NCBI RefSeq assembly: GCF_008274215.1
Contig: NZ_VTPS01000009.1
Span: forward strand, 46,682 to 110,681
DNA: 64,000 nucleotides
Reading direction: 5' to 3'
Source of the DNA: Calorimonas adulescens
GTDB taxonomy: Bacteria > Bacillota > Thermoanaerobacteria > Thermoanaerobacterales > UBA4877
Part shown: in pieces, positions 50,528 to 59,469 of the stretch
How positions within the stretch are numbered: the first letter of the stretch is position 1
Layout of the letters: every line of letters begins with the position of its first letter
Notes under the pieces: generated by a model
The model's database searches: none
What the model was told of the DNA's origin: nothing
Seen by the model: only the letters and a program-made list of their open reading frames with translations
Position numbers and translations under genes: made by a program

Positions 50528-50556
50528 GAAGGAAAATTTTGTTAAATATAGAATAT
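50528..50556 (+). promoter_or_regulatory. Sigma-H-type promoter of the spoIIA operon
   Basis: GAAGGAAAA (50528-50536) fits the sigma-H -35 consensus RNAGGAWWW. ATAGAATAT (50548-50556) fits the -10 consensus RNNGAATWW. The gap is 11 bases, within the known 11-12. Bacillus spoIIA is sigma-H dependent, so the same control is likely here. spoIIAA starts 20 bases downstream. Confidence 0.8.
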
Positions 50557-50575
50557 TATAAGAGGAGGCGATAGC

Positions 50576-50914
50576 ATGGACTTTAAAATTGAAAAAGAGA
50601 AGAATTTTTTAATAGTAAGCCTAAATGGAGAAATAGATCATCATAATTCGGAAATTATAAAGGAGAGGATTGATGAAGCTATCATTAAACAACACACTAA
50701 GAATTTGATACTTGATTTTAAAAATGTCGATTTTATGGACAGTTCTGGGATAGGATTAATATTAGGTCGATACAAAAAAATTAAGGCTATTGATGGGCAT
50801 GTTTATGTTGTAGATAATAGTCATATCAAAAGGGTCTTAGAGATGTCTGGTATTTATAAAATAATTAGGACCTTTGATAGCCTGAAAAAAGCCAAAGAAT
50901 ATGCCGGGAGGTAG
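50576..50914 (+). CDS. spoIIAA: Anti-sigma F factor antagonist SpoIIAA
   Basis: The 112-residue STAS-domain protein has [25 protein letters not shown], where the Ser of DSSG is the site phosphorylated by SpoIIAB, and a C-terminal [21 protein letters not shown]. Unphosphorylated, it frees sigma F from SpoIIAB in the forespore. GAGGAGGCG precedes the ATG. spoIIAB follows five bases downstream. Confidence 0.96.
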   Translation: MDFKIEKEKNFLIVSLNGEIDHHNSEIIKERIDEAIIKQHTKNLILDFKNVDFMDSSGIGLILGRYKKIKAIDGHVYVVDNSHIKRVLEMSGIYKIIRTFDSLKKAKEYAGR

Positions 50915-50919
50915 TTAAA

Positions 50920-51345
50920 ATGAACAATAGGATGCATCTTGAGTTTCCAAGTTATTCTCAGAATGAATCATTTGCAAGAATGGTTATATCTGCATTTGTG
51001 ACACCAATGGACCCAACCTTAGAGGAACTTTCTGATATCAAAACGGCAGTGTCAGAAGCTGTAACAAATGCCATAATACATGGATATGAGAACGAAATAG
51101 GAATTATCTATATGGATGCAGAAATCAATGACAATAAGTTGACTGTCGTTATCAAAGATAAGGGTAAAGGAATAGAAGACGTTAAGATGGCAAGGCAACC
51201 CCTTTATACATCAAGGCCTGATTTAGACAGGTCTGGAATGGGGTTTACTATTATGGAAAGTTTCATGGACAATCTGGACGTTATTTCAAAGATAGGAGAA
51301 GGTACAACTGTTATAATGACAAAATTGATAAGTACCAAAAAATAA
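50920..51345 (+). CDS. spoIIAB: Anti-sigma F factor SpoIIAB
   Basis: The 141-residue protein is a GHKL serine kinase: [23 protein letters not shown] is the N box, [13 protein letters not shown] the G1 box, and [19 protein letters not shown] the G2 box with lid. It binds and inhibits sigma F and phosphorylates SpoIIAA. Order and tight spacing with spoIIAA and sigF are as in Bacillus. GGGAGG precedes the ATG. Confidence 0.96.
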   Translation: MNNRMHLEFPSYSQNESFARMVISAFVTPMDPTLEELSDIKTAVSEAVTNAIIHGYENEIGIIYMDAEINDNKLTVVIKDKGKGIEDVKMARQPLYTSRPDLDRSGMGFTIMESFMDNLDVISKIGEGTTVIMTKLISTKK

Positions 51346-51357
51346 TTGGTGATAAAA

Positions 51358-52077
51358 ATGGAGAATAACAATTTAGAACTTATTAAAAGAGCCCAAAGCA
51401 ACGATAAAACAGCACAAGAACAACTAATTAAAAATAATATTGGTCTCGTAAAGGGTATAGTAAAAAGATTTCTGGGTAGAGGGTATGAGGAGGAAGATTT
51501 GTTCCAGATTGGGTGTACAGGACTTTTAAAAGCAATAAAGCGTTTTGATGTGAGTTATGGAGTAAAGTTTTCTACTTATGCAGTTCCTATGATTATAGGT
51601 GAAATTAAAAGATTTTTAAGAGATGACAATATAATAAAAGTGGGTCGCTCGACAAAAGAAAAATATTTAAAGGTAAAATATGCAAGCGAAGAGTTAACAT
51701 ACATGTTGGGAAGAGAACCAACGGTTAATGAACTGGCCGAACATTTGAACATGAAGTTAGAGGAACTGGTTCTGGTTTTAAACAGTGAAAATCAACCATT
51801 GTCATTGAATGAGTCATTTAATCAAGAGAATGATGAAGATACGCTGCTGGATAAAATCAGTGATAATTACAATGAAACAGATATTATTAATAGTTTAGCT
51901 TTAAAAGAAGCTATAAATAAATTGGAAGCACGTGAAAGGCAGATTATTATATTAAGATATTTTAAAGACATGACACAGTCTCAGGTCTCACAAATAATGG
52001 GTATATCACAGGTGCAGGTTTCAAGGATTGAAAAAAGTGTCTTAAATAAAATTAAAAATGAATTAAATTACGTTTGA
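51358..52077 (+). CDS. sigF: Sporulation sigma factor SigF
   Basis: ATG 51358 is chosen, five bases after GGTGAT; a TTG at 51346 is in frame but lacks an SD. The 239-residue protein has region 2 (RFLGRGYEEEDLFQIGCTGLLKAIKRFDVSYGVKFSTYAVPMIIGEIKRFLRDD), region 3 (TYMLGREPTVNELAEHL) and region 4 (LEARERQIIILRYFKDMTQSQVSQIMGISQVQVSRIEK). It directs early forespore transcription and is held by SpoIIAB. Confidence 0.97.
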   Translation: MENNNLELIKRAQSNDKTAQEQLIKNNIGLVKGIVKRFLGRGYEEEDLFQIGCTGLLKAIKRFDVSYGVKFSTYAVPMIIGEIKRFLRDDNIIKVGRSTKEKYLKVKYASEELTYMLGREPTVNELAEHLNMKLEELVLVLNSENQPLSLNESFNQENDEDTLLDKISDNYNETDIINSLALKEAINKLEARERQIIILRYFKDMTQSQVSQIMGISQVQVSRIEKSVLNKIKNELNYV

Positions 52078-52109
52078 TGATACATAATAACATTGGACAG
52101 GTGATGCAT

Positions 52110-52295
52110 ATGAAAGTAGTTAAATTTAATTTGTACAGATTTATTGCATTGGCTGTAACAATGTTAATTTTTTTAGGTTTGTATCTATATATAAATAATG
52201 TAAATTCGAAAATACCTGAAGATGCATTGTTTGTTTATAAAAAAGCTCAAACAATAATCAAGGAGGTTACAATATGGCTATTGTTAAAGTATTAA
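52110..52295 (+). CDS. Small membrane protein between sigF and dodecin
   Basis: ATG 52110 follows CAGGTGATG. The 61-residue protein has one membrane segment (FIALAVTMLIFLGLYLYI) and short polar ends. The last 22 bases overlap the dodecin gene, so translation is coupled. No family is recognised. Its place directly after sigF suggests a sporulation role, by inference. Confidence 0.55.
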   Translation: MKVVKFNLYRFIALAVTMLIFLGLYLYINNVNSKIPEDALFVYKKAQTIIKEVTIWLLLKY

Positions 52296-52495
52296 ATTTG
52301 GTGGGCGAATCAAAGCAAAGTTGGGATGATGCAATTAAAAATGCTGTAAAAGAGGCGTCAAAAACTGTAGGTAATATTTCAGGAATCGAGGTTACAAACC
52401 AAACTGCAAATGTTAAAGATGGCAATATTGTTGAATATAAGGCAAATGTTCAAGTTGCTTTCAAAGTCGACGATAATGATCAAATGAGCATCTAA
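52274..52495 (+). CDS. Dodecin family flavin-binding protein
   Basis: The 73-residue protein matches dodecins: VKVLNLVGESKQSWDDAIKNAVKEASKTVGNISGIEVTNQTANVKDGNIVEYKANVQVAFKV, a beta-alpha-beta-beta protein that forms a hollow dodecamer storing flavins or coenzyme A. The Trp in QSWDDA is the flavin-stacking residue of the family. It lies between sigF and spoVAC, an unusual neighbourhood. AGGAGG precedes the ATG. A 14-bp hairpin overlaps its stop. Confidence 0.9.
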   Translation: MAIVKVLNLVGESKQSWDDAIKNAVKEASKTVGNISGIEVTNQTANVKDGNIVEYKANVQVAFKVDDNDQMSI

Positions 52496-52512
52496 ACAAT
52501 GCTCATTTGATC
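52478..52512 (+). promoter_or_regulatory. Perfect 14-bp hairpin between dodecin and spoVAC
   Basis: GATCAAATGAGCAT (52478-52491) pairs perfectly with ATGCTCATTTGATC (52499-52512) around a 7-base loop. There is no T run, so it is not a standard terminator; an mRNA 3'-end stabiliser or processing site is possible. It ends 18 bases before the chosen spoVAC start. Confidence 0.65.
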
Positions 52513-52530
52513 GAAAAGGATGATACTACC

Positions 52531-52986
52531 GTGCTTAGGAATAATGATATAGGCTTAAAAAAAGATTATCAAAAAATAGTAAAGAGATCCGTACCAAGAC
52601 CAACTATTTTAAGAAACTGCATACTGGCCTTTATATTTGGTGGATTAATTTGTGACATTGGACAAATTTTTTTAAATTACTTTGAGTCCCTTGGTATGGA
52701 CCCTCTCCAGGCTGGAACGTCTACATCAATAGTAATGGTATTTATTGGTGCGTTCTTAACAGGGATAGGCATATACGATTTGATCGGTAAATATGCAGGG
52801 GCAGGTTCTGTTGTGCCGATTACTGGTTTTGCTAATTCAATAGTGGCACCAGCAATGGAATTTAAAAGAGAGGGATATGTATTTGGTGTTGGTGCTAAAA
52901 TGTTTACTATAGCTGGGCCTGTAATTGTATATGGGGTTGCTTCCTCAATTGTAATAGGGATTATATACTATTTATTAGAGCTTTAG
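52531..52986 (+). CDS. spoVAC: Stage V sporulation protein AC
   Basis: GTG 52531 has AAAGGATG upstream and is preferred to TTG 52507, which lies in the hairpin. The 151-residue membrane protein has the SpoVAC pattern: CILAFIFGGLICDIGQIF, GTSTSIVMVFIGAFLTGIGIYDLIGKYAGAGSVVPITGFANSIVAPAMEFKREGYVFGVGAKMFTIAGPVI. SpoVAC forms part of the channel for dipicolinic acid in spores and is mechanosensitive. The spoVAC-AD-AEB order is conserved. Confidence 0.95.
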   Translation: MLRNNDIGLKKDYQKIVKRSVPRPTILRNCILAFIFGGLICDIGQIFLNYFESLGMDPLQAGTSTSIVMVFIGAFLTGIGIYDLIGKYAGAGSVVPITGFANSIVAPAMEFKREGYVFGVGAKMFTIAGPVIVYGVASSIVIGIIYYLLEL

Positions 52987-52997
52987 GAGTGTAGACA

Positions 52998-54020
52998 ATG
53001 ACAAAAAGAATAGGTAAGCAGACAGTAAAATTACAAAATCCGCCTTCGATTTTATCGTTTGCTTCTATTGTAGGACCAAAAGAGGGACAGGGACCATTAG
53101 GTGTGTATTTTGATCAGGTGCTTGAGGATGATATGTTTGGCGAAAAATCATGGGAAAAAGCAGAGTGTAAGATGCTACAGGAAACTATAAAATTAGCGAT
53201 AAAAAAGGCAAATCTTACTGTTGATGATATAAACTATGTACTGGCAGGTGATTTATTAAATCAAATAATATCCTCCAGCTTTATGGCAAGAGAGATTCAG
53301 ATTCCATATATAGGATTATTTGGCGCTTGTTCTACAATGGCCGAATCTTTAAGCCTTGCGGCAATGCTTGTTGATGGCGGCTTTGCCGATTATGTTGTAG
53401 CGGCTACATCGAGCCACTTTTCTTCAGCAGAAAGACAATACAGATTCCCGTTGGAACTTGGAACTCAAAGACCTTTAACATCCACATGGACTGTAACGGG
53501 AGCTGGCGCAACAATTTTAGGAGATACCTCGAAAGGGAATGGTCCATATATTACTTATGTAACTAATGGAAGAGTGGTTGACCTTGGTATAAAAGACCAG
53601 TTTAATATGGGTGCAGCAATGGCACCTGCTGCAGCTGATACCATAAAAGCACACTTTGACGATACTGGTTTCAAACAAAGTGACTATGATTTGATAATTT
53701 CTGGCGATCTTGGCAAGATAGGTGTGGACCTTACATTAAAACTTTTAGAAAAAGTAAATTTGGACATTAGTGATAGATTTACAGATAGTGGTTTGAAAAT
53801 TTTTGATACAGAAAAACAGGATACTCATGCAGGTGCCAGTGGATGTGGTTGTTCAGCGGCTGTGCTAAATGGGTATTTAATAAAAGAGATTCTAAAGGGT
53901 AAATATAATAGGGTATTGTTTATGTCTACCGGTGCTCTATTATCTCCAACAAGTACGTTACAAGGTGAATCCATACCAGGAATCGCTCACGCTGTGACAA
54001 TTCAGAGAACACTGGATTAA
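52998..54020 (+). CDS. spoVAD: Stage V sporulation protein AD
   Basis: The 340-residue protein is a thiolase-fold SpoVAD: SILSFASIVGPKEGQGPLG at the start, LFGACSTMAESLSLAAMLVDGGFADYVVAATSSHFSSAERQYRFPLELGTQRP, and GASGCGCSAAVLNGYLI towards the end. It binds dipicolinic acid and is needed for its uptake by the forespore. AGGAGTG precedes the ATG. Confidence 0.96.
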   Translation: MTKRIGKQTVKLQNPPSILSFASIVGPKEGQGPLGVYFDQVLEDDMFGEKSWEKAECKMLQETIKLAIKKANLTVDDINYVLAGDLLNQIISSSFMAREIQIPYIGLFGACSTMAESLSLAAMLVDGGFADYVVAATSSHFSSAERQYRFPLELGTQRPLTSTWTVTGAGATILGDTSKGNGPYITYVTNGRVVDLGIKDQFNMGAAMAPAAADTIKAHFDDTGFKQSDYDLIISGDLGKIGVDLTLKLLEKVNLDISDRFTDSGLKIFDTEKQDTHAGASGCGCSAAVLNGYLIKEILKGKYNRVLFMSTGALLSPTSTLQGESIPGIAHAVTIQRTLD

Positions 54021-54033
54021 CGGAGGAGACATT

Positions 54034-54390
54034 ATGGAGTATTTACTTGCTTTTATTATTGGCGGGATTGCATGTGTAATAGCTCAGATATTGATGGATA
54101 CAACCAAATTAACATCAGGTAGAATACTGGTTATATATGTAACCGCCGGCGCTATATTAAGCGCGCTGGGCATATATCAAAAAATTGTTGACATAGGTGG
54201 TGCCGGTGCTACAATTCCACTAACCGGATTTGGGCACAGTTTAGCGCAGGGTGCTATAAAAGCAGTGAAGAAAGATGGCCTACTTGGCGCTTTTACGGGA
54301 GGCCTTACTGCAACATCGGGTGGCATTGGGGCCGCCATCATCTTTGGATATTTAATGTCAGTAATATTTAATCCAAAAACTAAAAAATGA
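54034..54390 (+). CDS. spoVAE: Stage V sporulation protein AE (SpoVAEB)
   Basis: The 118-residue membrane protein matches the SpoVAEB form: FIIGGIACVIAQILMDTTKLTSGRILVIYVTAGAILSALGIYQKIVDIGGAGATIPLTGFGHSLAQGAIKAVKKDGLLGAFTGGLTATSGGIGAAIIFGYL. It resembles SpoVAC and completes the minimal spoVA set found in clostridia. GGAGGAG precedes the ATG. Confidence 0.95.
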   Translation: MEYLLAFIIGGIACVIAQILMDTTKLTSGRILVIYVTAGAILSALGIYQKIVDIGGAGATIPLTGFGHSLAQGAIKAVKKDGLLGAFTGGLTATSGGIGAAIIFGYLMSVIFNPKTKK

Positions 54391-54412
54391 CCTTAAGAGG
54401 GGTTAATGAAAA

Positions 54413-55123
54413 ATGAATGATATGCAAGATAGCTCAATTAATGAAGTTAACACTGAAGAAAATCCGGTTAGCAATAATATAAATCAATTTGGGGTTTCTA
54501 ATCTCCCAAATTTTCAAAGCGATATTTACTGTTTGTCTATTATAGGACAAATAGAAGGTCATCTTATTCTACCTCCGCAAAATAAGACTACAAAGTATGA
54601 ACACATAATACCACAACTTATTGGGATAGATGAAAATCCAAATATTAAGGGATTGCTTGTTGTGTTAAATACTGTAGGAGGAGACGTTGAAGCGGGTCTT
54701 GCGATTGCAGAAATAATATCATCACTTTCTAAACCTACAGTATCTATCGTTGTGGGTGGTGGACATAGCATTGGTGTACCGCTCGCAGTTTCTACAGACT
54801 ATTCCTTTATCGTTCCAAGCGCCTCCATGACAATTCATCCAATCAGGATGAATGGTTTGATTATAGGGGTTCCACAAACTTTTGAGTATTTCAATAAGAT
54901 GCAGGACAGGGTAGTGGATTTCATCGTGAGGAATTCAGGAATAACACGTGAAAAATTTTTAAATTTAATGCTTAAAACCGGTGAATTAGCTACAGATGTT
55001 GGTACAATATTAATAGGCAAAGAAGCTGTAGAATGTAAACTTATAGATGAAGTAGGCGGAATAGATAATGCTCTTAAAAAGCTAAGAGAACTGATAAACT
55101 TTGCATCAACTGTATCGAGGTGA
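54413..55123 (+). CDS. tepA: ClpP-like membrane-associated protease TepA
   Basis: The 236-residue protein has a disordered start then a ClpP fold: [75 protein letters not shown]. The Ser of GGGHSIG and the His of MTIHP are the catalytic pair. TepA (YmfB) is linked in Bacillus to the spore outgrowth degradation of SASP and to secretion. It precedes ylzJ and ftsK, as in other spore formers. AGAGGGG precedes the ATG. Confidence 0.92.
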   Translation: MNDMQDSSINEVNTEENPVSNNINQFGVSNLPNFQSDIYCLSIIGQIEGHLILPPQNKTTKYEHIIPQLIGIDENPNIKGLLVVLNTVGGDVEAGLAIAEIISSLSKPTVSIVVGGGHSIGVPLAVSTDYSFIVPSASMTIHPIRMNGLIIGVPQTFEYFNKMQDRVVDFIVRNSGITREKFLNLMLKTGELATDVGTILIGKEAVECKLIDEVGGIDNALKKLRELINFASTVSR

Positions 55124-55128
55124 AAATT

Positions 55129-55350
55129 ATGTATTATACCATTGTTCCGCTAGATATTTTATATTTGGATATATATAAACAAAGGAAATTTTGTGAGATT
55201 TGGAAAAACAATGTCATATTTAAACTTGAAGAAATTAATGATGAAGAATATAGAATTTTTGATATTTTTTCTTTAAACCCAAGTGATTACTTAAATCCAT
55301 ATTTTTCGCCAGGCACTGTTATAAAAAAGAAAGATTTAATAAATTTATGA
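55129..55350 (+). CDS. ylzJ: YlzJ-like protein
   Basis: ATG 55129 follows GAGGTG. The 73-residue protein begins YYTIVPLDILYLD and ends NPYFSPGTVIKKK, the marks of the YlzJ family found between tepA and ftsK/spoIIIE in sporulating Firmicutes. The function is unknown. The start lies just after the tepA stop. Confidence 0.88.
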   Translation: MYYTIVPLDILYLDIYKQRKFCEIWKNNVIFKLEEINDEEYRIFDIFSLNPSDYLNPYFSPGTVIKKKDLINL

Positions 55351-55376
55351 GGTGGAACTTAATATTTTTTTATTAT

Positions 55377-55409
55377 ATAATAAATGTGTTGCAAGACACA
55401 TTTATTATT
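55377..55409 (+). terminator. AT-rich inverted repeat before ftsK
   Basis: AATAAATGTGT (about 55379-55389) and ACACATTTATT (about 55397-55407) form an 11-bp stem around a short loop, followed by ATTTTGG. It may be a terminator between ylzJ and ftsK. Confidence 0.5.
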
Positions 55410-55419
55410 TTGGAGGAGA

Positions 55420-57582
55420 GTGAGATATAATTTGAAGGATAAATATAACAAAACAGCAATCCTCCTTGTACACCTACTGCTATTAATTTTATTTATTTTT
55501 ATCTTCATAAGCATATTAAGCTTTGATACAGGTCTAATGGGAGAATTTTTCAGAAAAACATTTAAATATCTTTTTGGAATAGGAGATATAGGGTTTTCTG
55601 TCCTTTTAATTCTCATAGGTGTTTATAATATATATACATATAAAAGTTTAAATTTACATCAATATAAGTTATATTTGTTGGTGGTTATATATATAGATCT
55701 ATTATTATTAGCTAATATCTATAATATTCCTTATCAAGTATCATTTAATAGATATATTAAAAATTGTATCTCTCCCCCAAACTTAAACAGAAGTGGAGGC
55801 ATAGTAGGTAGTTTTTTGAGTTATATATTGTTATCTTTATTTGGGAATACAGGTAGCTATGTAGTGTTAATATTAAGCCTAATGATCAGTATAACTCTAA
55901 CAGTCGATAGGAAATATATAAAGGAATATTTTAATAATGTTGTTATAAAAAAAGGCAAAGCAACAAAAGAGGTTCCGTCTACCTCTGAGACTCATGATCT
56001 CAAAGAAAAAGTTTATTCAGATGAAAAAAGCAGATCACCTGTATCTGATGAGGAAACAAGGATCAAGATTATAGATTTTTTGGATCAAAGCAAAGATCAC
56101 ACTCCAGAAATTAAAGATAATAACTCTAAAATAGTAAATTCAGTATTTGATTATGATACTCCGGATATAAATCTTTTGAGAAGCCCTGGGAAAAAATCAA
56201 AAGATTTAAGACAGGATTATATAGAGAATGCGCGGGTACTTGAACAAACTTTACTAAATTTCGGTATAGAAGCAAAGGTAATGCAAATAAATCATGGACC
56301 TGCGGTAACAAGGTATGAATTGCAATTGAGTCCTGGTGTTAAAGTTAGCAAAGTACTTAGTCTGCAAGATGATATTGCTCTTGCTATGGCTACGCAAGGT
56401 ATAAGAATAGAGGCACCTATACCTGGTAAATCAGCAGTTGGTATTGAAGTCCCTAATAAAAATATCAATCCAGTGTATATCAAAGAGGTATTATCAAGTA
56501 AAGAGTTTCAAAACAGCACTTCAAATTTATCATTTGCCTTAGGCAAGGATATAACGGGTAATAATGTAATTGGAGATTTATCATCTATGCCGCATCTTTT
56601 AATCGCAGGTGCTACAGGTTCAGGGAAAAGCGTTTGTTTGAATACGATTATTATAAGCTTGCTGTACAAATCATCACCCAATCAGGTGAGACTTATATTA
56701 ATCGATCCCAAGGTTGTTGAGCTGGGCATATACAATGGTATACCCCATCTTTTGATACCTGTTGTTACGGATCCTGTGAAAGCTGCACAGGCTTTAAACT
56801 GGGCTGTTCAAGAGATGATTAACAGATATAAGGTATTTGCAGAAAATAACGTACGTGATATAGATGGATATAACAAACTTTATGCAAATGAACCTGATAA
56901 ATATATGCCTAAGATAGCAATAATTATCGATGAATTATCTGATCTTATGATGGTATCACCTGCAGAGGTAGAGGATTATATATGCAGATTGGCCCAGATG
57001 GCCCGTGCTGCAGGTATACATTTGATAATAGCTACACAAAGGCCTTCAGTTAATGTAATAACAGGAATAATTAAAGCAAACATACCATCAAGAATTTCTT
57101 TTGCTGTTTCGTCACATATTGACTCTAGAACCATACTTGATATTGCAGGGGCAGAAAAATTGTTAGGTAAAGGTGATATGCTCTATATGCCTATAGGTGT
57201 AAATAAACCAATAAGGGTACAGGGTGCTTTTATTACTGAAGAGGAGGTACAATCTGTTGTGAATTATTTAAAAGAAAGATATCCTGCAAATTATGATAAA
57301 AACGTAGAAGATGAAATTGAGGAAGATAGACAAAAGGATAAAAGAGAAAAAGATTACGATGAATTGCTCCCAAAAGCTGTAGAAATAATTATCGAAAGCA
57401 ATCAAGCGTCTGCTTCTCTATTGCAAAGAAGATTAAGAATAGGATATAATAGAGCAGCAAGAATAATAGAACAAATGGAGGAATTGGGGTTTGTTAGCAA
57501 ATATGATAATGGCAAACCGCGTGAGGTCCTTATAACCAGAGAACAATGGCAGAAATTTTTTAATTCCGAGGGGAGAGGTTAA
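55420..57582 (+). CDS. ftsK: DNA translocase FtsK/SpoIIIE
   Basis: About 720 residues. Four N-terminal membrane segments, an acidic linker (about 180-260), then the motor: RLEAPIPGKSAVGIEVPN, Walker A LIAGATGSGKSVCLNTI, LILIDPKVVELGIYNGIPHL, Walker B IAIIIDELSDLMM, and IIATQRPSVNVITG. The C-terminal winged-helix gamma domain (SASLLQRRLRIGYNRAARIIEQMEELG) reads KOPS/SRS sequences. It pumps chromosomes through septa in division and sporulation. The start is unsure: GTG 55420 lies close to GGAGGAG, and TTG 55432 lies 13 bases after it. Confidence 0.94.
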   Translation: MRYNLKDKYNKTAILLVHLLLLILFIFIFISILSFDTGLMGEFFRKTFKYLFGIGDIGFSVLLILIGVYNIYTYKSLNLHQYKLYLLVVIYIDLLLLANIYNIPYQVSFNRYIKNCISPPNLNRSGGIVGSFLSYILLSLFGNTGSYVVLILSLMISITLTVDRKYIKEYFNNVVIKKGKATKEVPSTSETHDLKEKVYSDEKSRSPVSDEETRIKIIDFLDQSKDHTPEIKDNNSKIVNSVFDYDTPDINLLRSPGKKSKDLRQDYIENARVLEQTLLNFGIEAKVMQINHGPAVTRYELQLSPGVKVSKVLSLQDDIALAMATQGIRIEAPIPGKSAVGIEVPNKNINPVYIKEVLSSKEFQNSTSNLSFALGKDITGNNVIGDLSSMPHLLIAGATGSGKSVCLNTIIISLLYKSSPNQVRLILIDPKVVELGIYNGIPHLLIPVVTDPVKAAQALNWAVQEMINRYKVFAENNVRDIDGYNKLYANEPDKYMPKIAIIIDELSDLMMVSPAEVEDYICRLAQMARAAGIHLIIATQRPSVNVITGIIKANIPSRISFAVSSHIDSRTILDIAGAEKLLGKGDMLYMPIGVNKPIRVQGAFITEEEVQSVVNYLKERYPANYDKNVEDEIEEDRQKDKREKDYDELLPKAVEIIIESNQASASLLQRRLRIGYNRAARIIEQMEELGFVSKYDNGKPREVLITREQWQKFFNSEGRG

Positions 57583-57585
57583 TTA

Positions 57586-58923
57586 TTGGAACAAAAAATA
57601 TGCGTTATATCACTGGGGTGTTCAAAAAATCTTGTTGAATCAGAACATATAATTTATGCGGCTCAAAAGCTTGGTTATACACTAACAGGTGATATAAACA
57701 ACGCAGATATAGCTATTATTAACACATGTGGCTTTATTTCTGATGCTACATCGGAATCAATACAATATATTATCAACACTGGAAGGCTCAAGGAGAATGG
57801 TAAATTAAAATACCTATTAGTAACTGGTTGTATGGTTGAAAGGTACAGAGATGAATTATTACACGAAATGCCGGAAATAGACGCAATTGTGTCAAGCTCG
57901 AATCCTGAAGATATAATTAGAGCTATTGAATCTATTGGCGATTCAAAAAGACTGTGTTGTATAAAAGATAATATAAATATAGAAGAGTATCCAAGGATAC
58001 TGTCAACACCATCTTATATGGCTTATATTAAGATTTCGGAAGGATGCAATAATAATTGCAGTTTTTGTACCATACCAGCCATCAAGGGCAAATATAGAAG
58101 TAGAACCATTGAAAATATAGTGAAAGAGGTGCGGCATCTGTCAAGAAGAGGGGTCAAAGAAATTATTTTGGTGGCACAAGATACCTCCAGATATGGAATA
58201 GATATATACCACAGGTATGCTATTACCGACCTTCTTGAGGCTCTTGGTGAAATTGATGGTATTAAGTGGATAAGGCTTATGTATTGTTATCCAGAAGCCA
58301 TAACAGATAAACTTATAGAAACAATTAAAGACCAGCCCAAAGTATGTCATTATCTCGATATGCCCATTCAACATTGTAGCAACAGGATATTAAAAAGTAT
58401 GCACCGTGATTCGTCTAAAAACAATTTAATTTCAATAATCAATAGGCTCAGGGAAAATATTCCAGATATTGTATTACGGACTACACTAATGGTTGGATAT
58501 CCTGGTGAGAGCGACAGGGAGTTTAATGAGTTGTTAGATTTTATCAATGAAATGGAGTTTGACAACGTAGGTACTTTTGCATATTCAAGAGAAGAGGGCA
58601 CGGAAGCATTTGATTTACCGGATCAGATTAAGCAACAGATTAAAATTCAGAGGAAGCAAAAGGTTATGATAACTCAGAGAGATATTTCCTATAGTAGAAA
58701 TCAAAATAGAATCAATAATGTTTACGAGGTATTGATTGAAAAAAAGATATCTAATGGTAAATACATGGGAAGGTACTTTGGCCAGGCCCCTGAGGTAGAT
58801 GGCATATTTTATGTAAACAGTAAAGTCAATTTAACTCCAGGGCAATTTGTAAAAGCAATAACAAGGAGAGCCTATGTTTATGATTTGGAAGGGGAATATT
58901 ATGAAGAGGATGGGACTAGCTAA
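57586..58923 (+). CDS. rimO: Ribosomal protein S12 methylthiotransferase RimO
   Basis: The 445-residue radical-SAM enzyme starts at TTG 57586 after GAGAGG. The UPF0004 domain has SLGCSKNLVESE, NTCGFI and VTGCM with three Cys for the auxiliary cluster. The radical SAM motif is EGCNNNCSFCTIP (C-x3-C-x2-C). A C-terminal TRAM domain follows (YEVLIEKKISNGKYMGRYFGQAPEVDG). It adds a methylthio group to an Asp of S12. The SLGCSKNL opening separates it from MiaB. Confidence 0.95.
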   Translation: MEQKICVISLGCSKNLVESEHIIYAAQKLGYTLTGDINNADIAIINTCGFISDATSESIQYIINTGRLKENGKLKYLLVTGCMVERYRDELLHEMPEIDAIVSSSNPEDIIRAIESIGDSKRLCCIKDNINIEEYPRILSTPSYMAYIKISEGCNNNCSFCTIPAIKGKYRSRTIENIVKEVRHLSRRGVKEIILVAQDTSRYGIDIYHRYAITDLLEALGEIDGIKWIRLMYCYPEAITDKLIETIKDQPKVCHYLDMPIQHCSNRILKSMHRDSSKNNLISIINRLRENIPDIVLRTTLMVGYPGESDREFNELLDFINEMEFDNVGTFAYSREEGTEAFDLPDQIKQQIKIQRKQKVMITQRDISYSRNQNRINNVYEVLIEKKISNGKYMGRYFGQAPEVDGIFYVNSKVNLTPGQFVKAITRRAYVYDLEGEYYEEDGTS

Positions 58924-59449
58924 TAAGTTGACATTAATAAGGATACTGTTGGTGCCGATTATAATTATATTTATGCTGTCAGGCTCGAAAAATGGATATG
59001 TCATCTCGGCGGTACTGTTTATAATTGCAGCCATTACTGATGAGCTAGATGGATATATAGCCAGAACAAGAAATGAAATAACAAAATTTGGTAAACTAAT
59101 TGACCCAATAGCTGACAAACTTTTAATTACAGCTACACTTATAATGCTTGTAGAAATTGGAAGGTTACCAGCGTGGGTTGCTATTATAATCATAGGACGA
59201 GAATTTATAGTAACAGGGATCAGGATGATAGCGTTGACTGAGGGGATAATAATTTCAGCCAGCAATCTTGGGAAATTGAAAACTATCGCACAAATGATAG
59301 CTATCTGTTCTTTAATGCTGAACAATTATCCTTTCTACTTGATAAACATACCATTCAGTACAATTGCTATGTTTGTTGCACTTATTATCACTATAATATC
59401 AGGGATAGATTATATATATAAGTCAAGAAAATTAATATATAATATTTGA
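58901..59449 (+). CDS. pgsA: CDP-diacylglycerol-glycerol-3-phosphate phosphatidyltransferase
   Basis: ATG 58901 has AAGGGGAAT upstream and lies inside the end of rimO. The 182-residue membrane protein has the start GLANKLTLIRILLVPIIIIFM and the CDP-alcohol phosphotransferase motif in TDELDGYIARTRNEITKFGKLIDPIADKL (D-x2-D-G-x2-A-R-x8-G-x3-D-x3-D). It makes phosphatidylglycerol phosphate. rimO-pgsA-cinA-recA is a standard Firmicute order. Confidence 0.95.
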   Translation: MKRMGLANKLTLIRILLVPIIIIFMLSGSKNGYVISAVLFIIAAITDELDGYIARTRNEITKFGKLIDPIADKLLITATLIMLVEIGRLPAWVAIIIIGREFIVTGIRMIALTEGIIISASNLGKLKTIAQMIAICSLMLNNYPFYLINIPFSTIAMFVALIITIISGIDYIYKSRKLIYNI

Positions 59450-59469
59450 CATAAAAGGAAGGATGAAAA

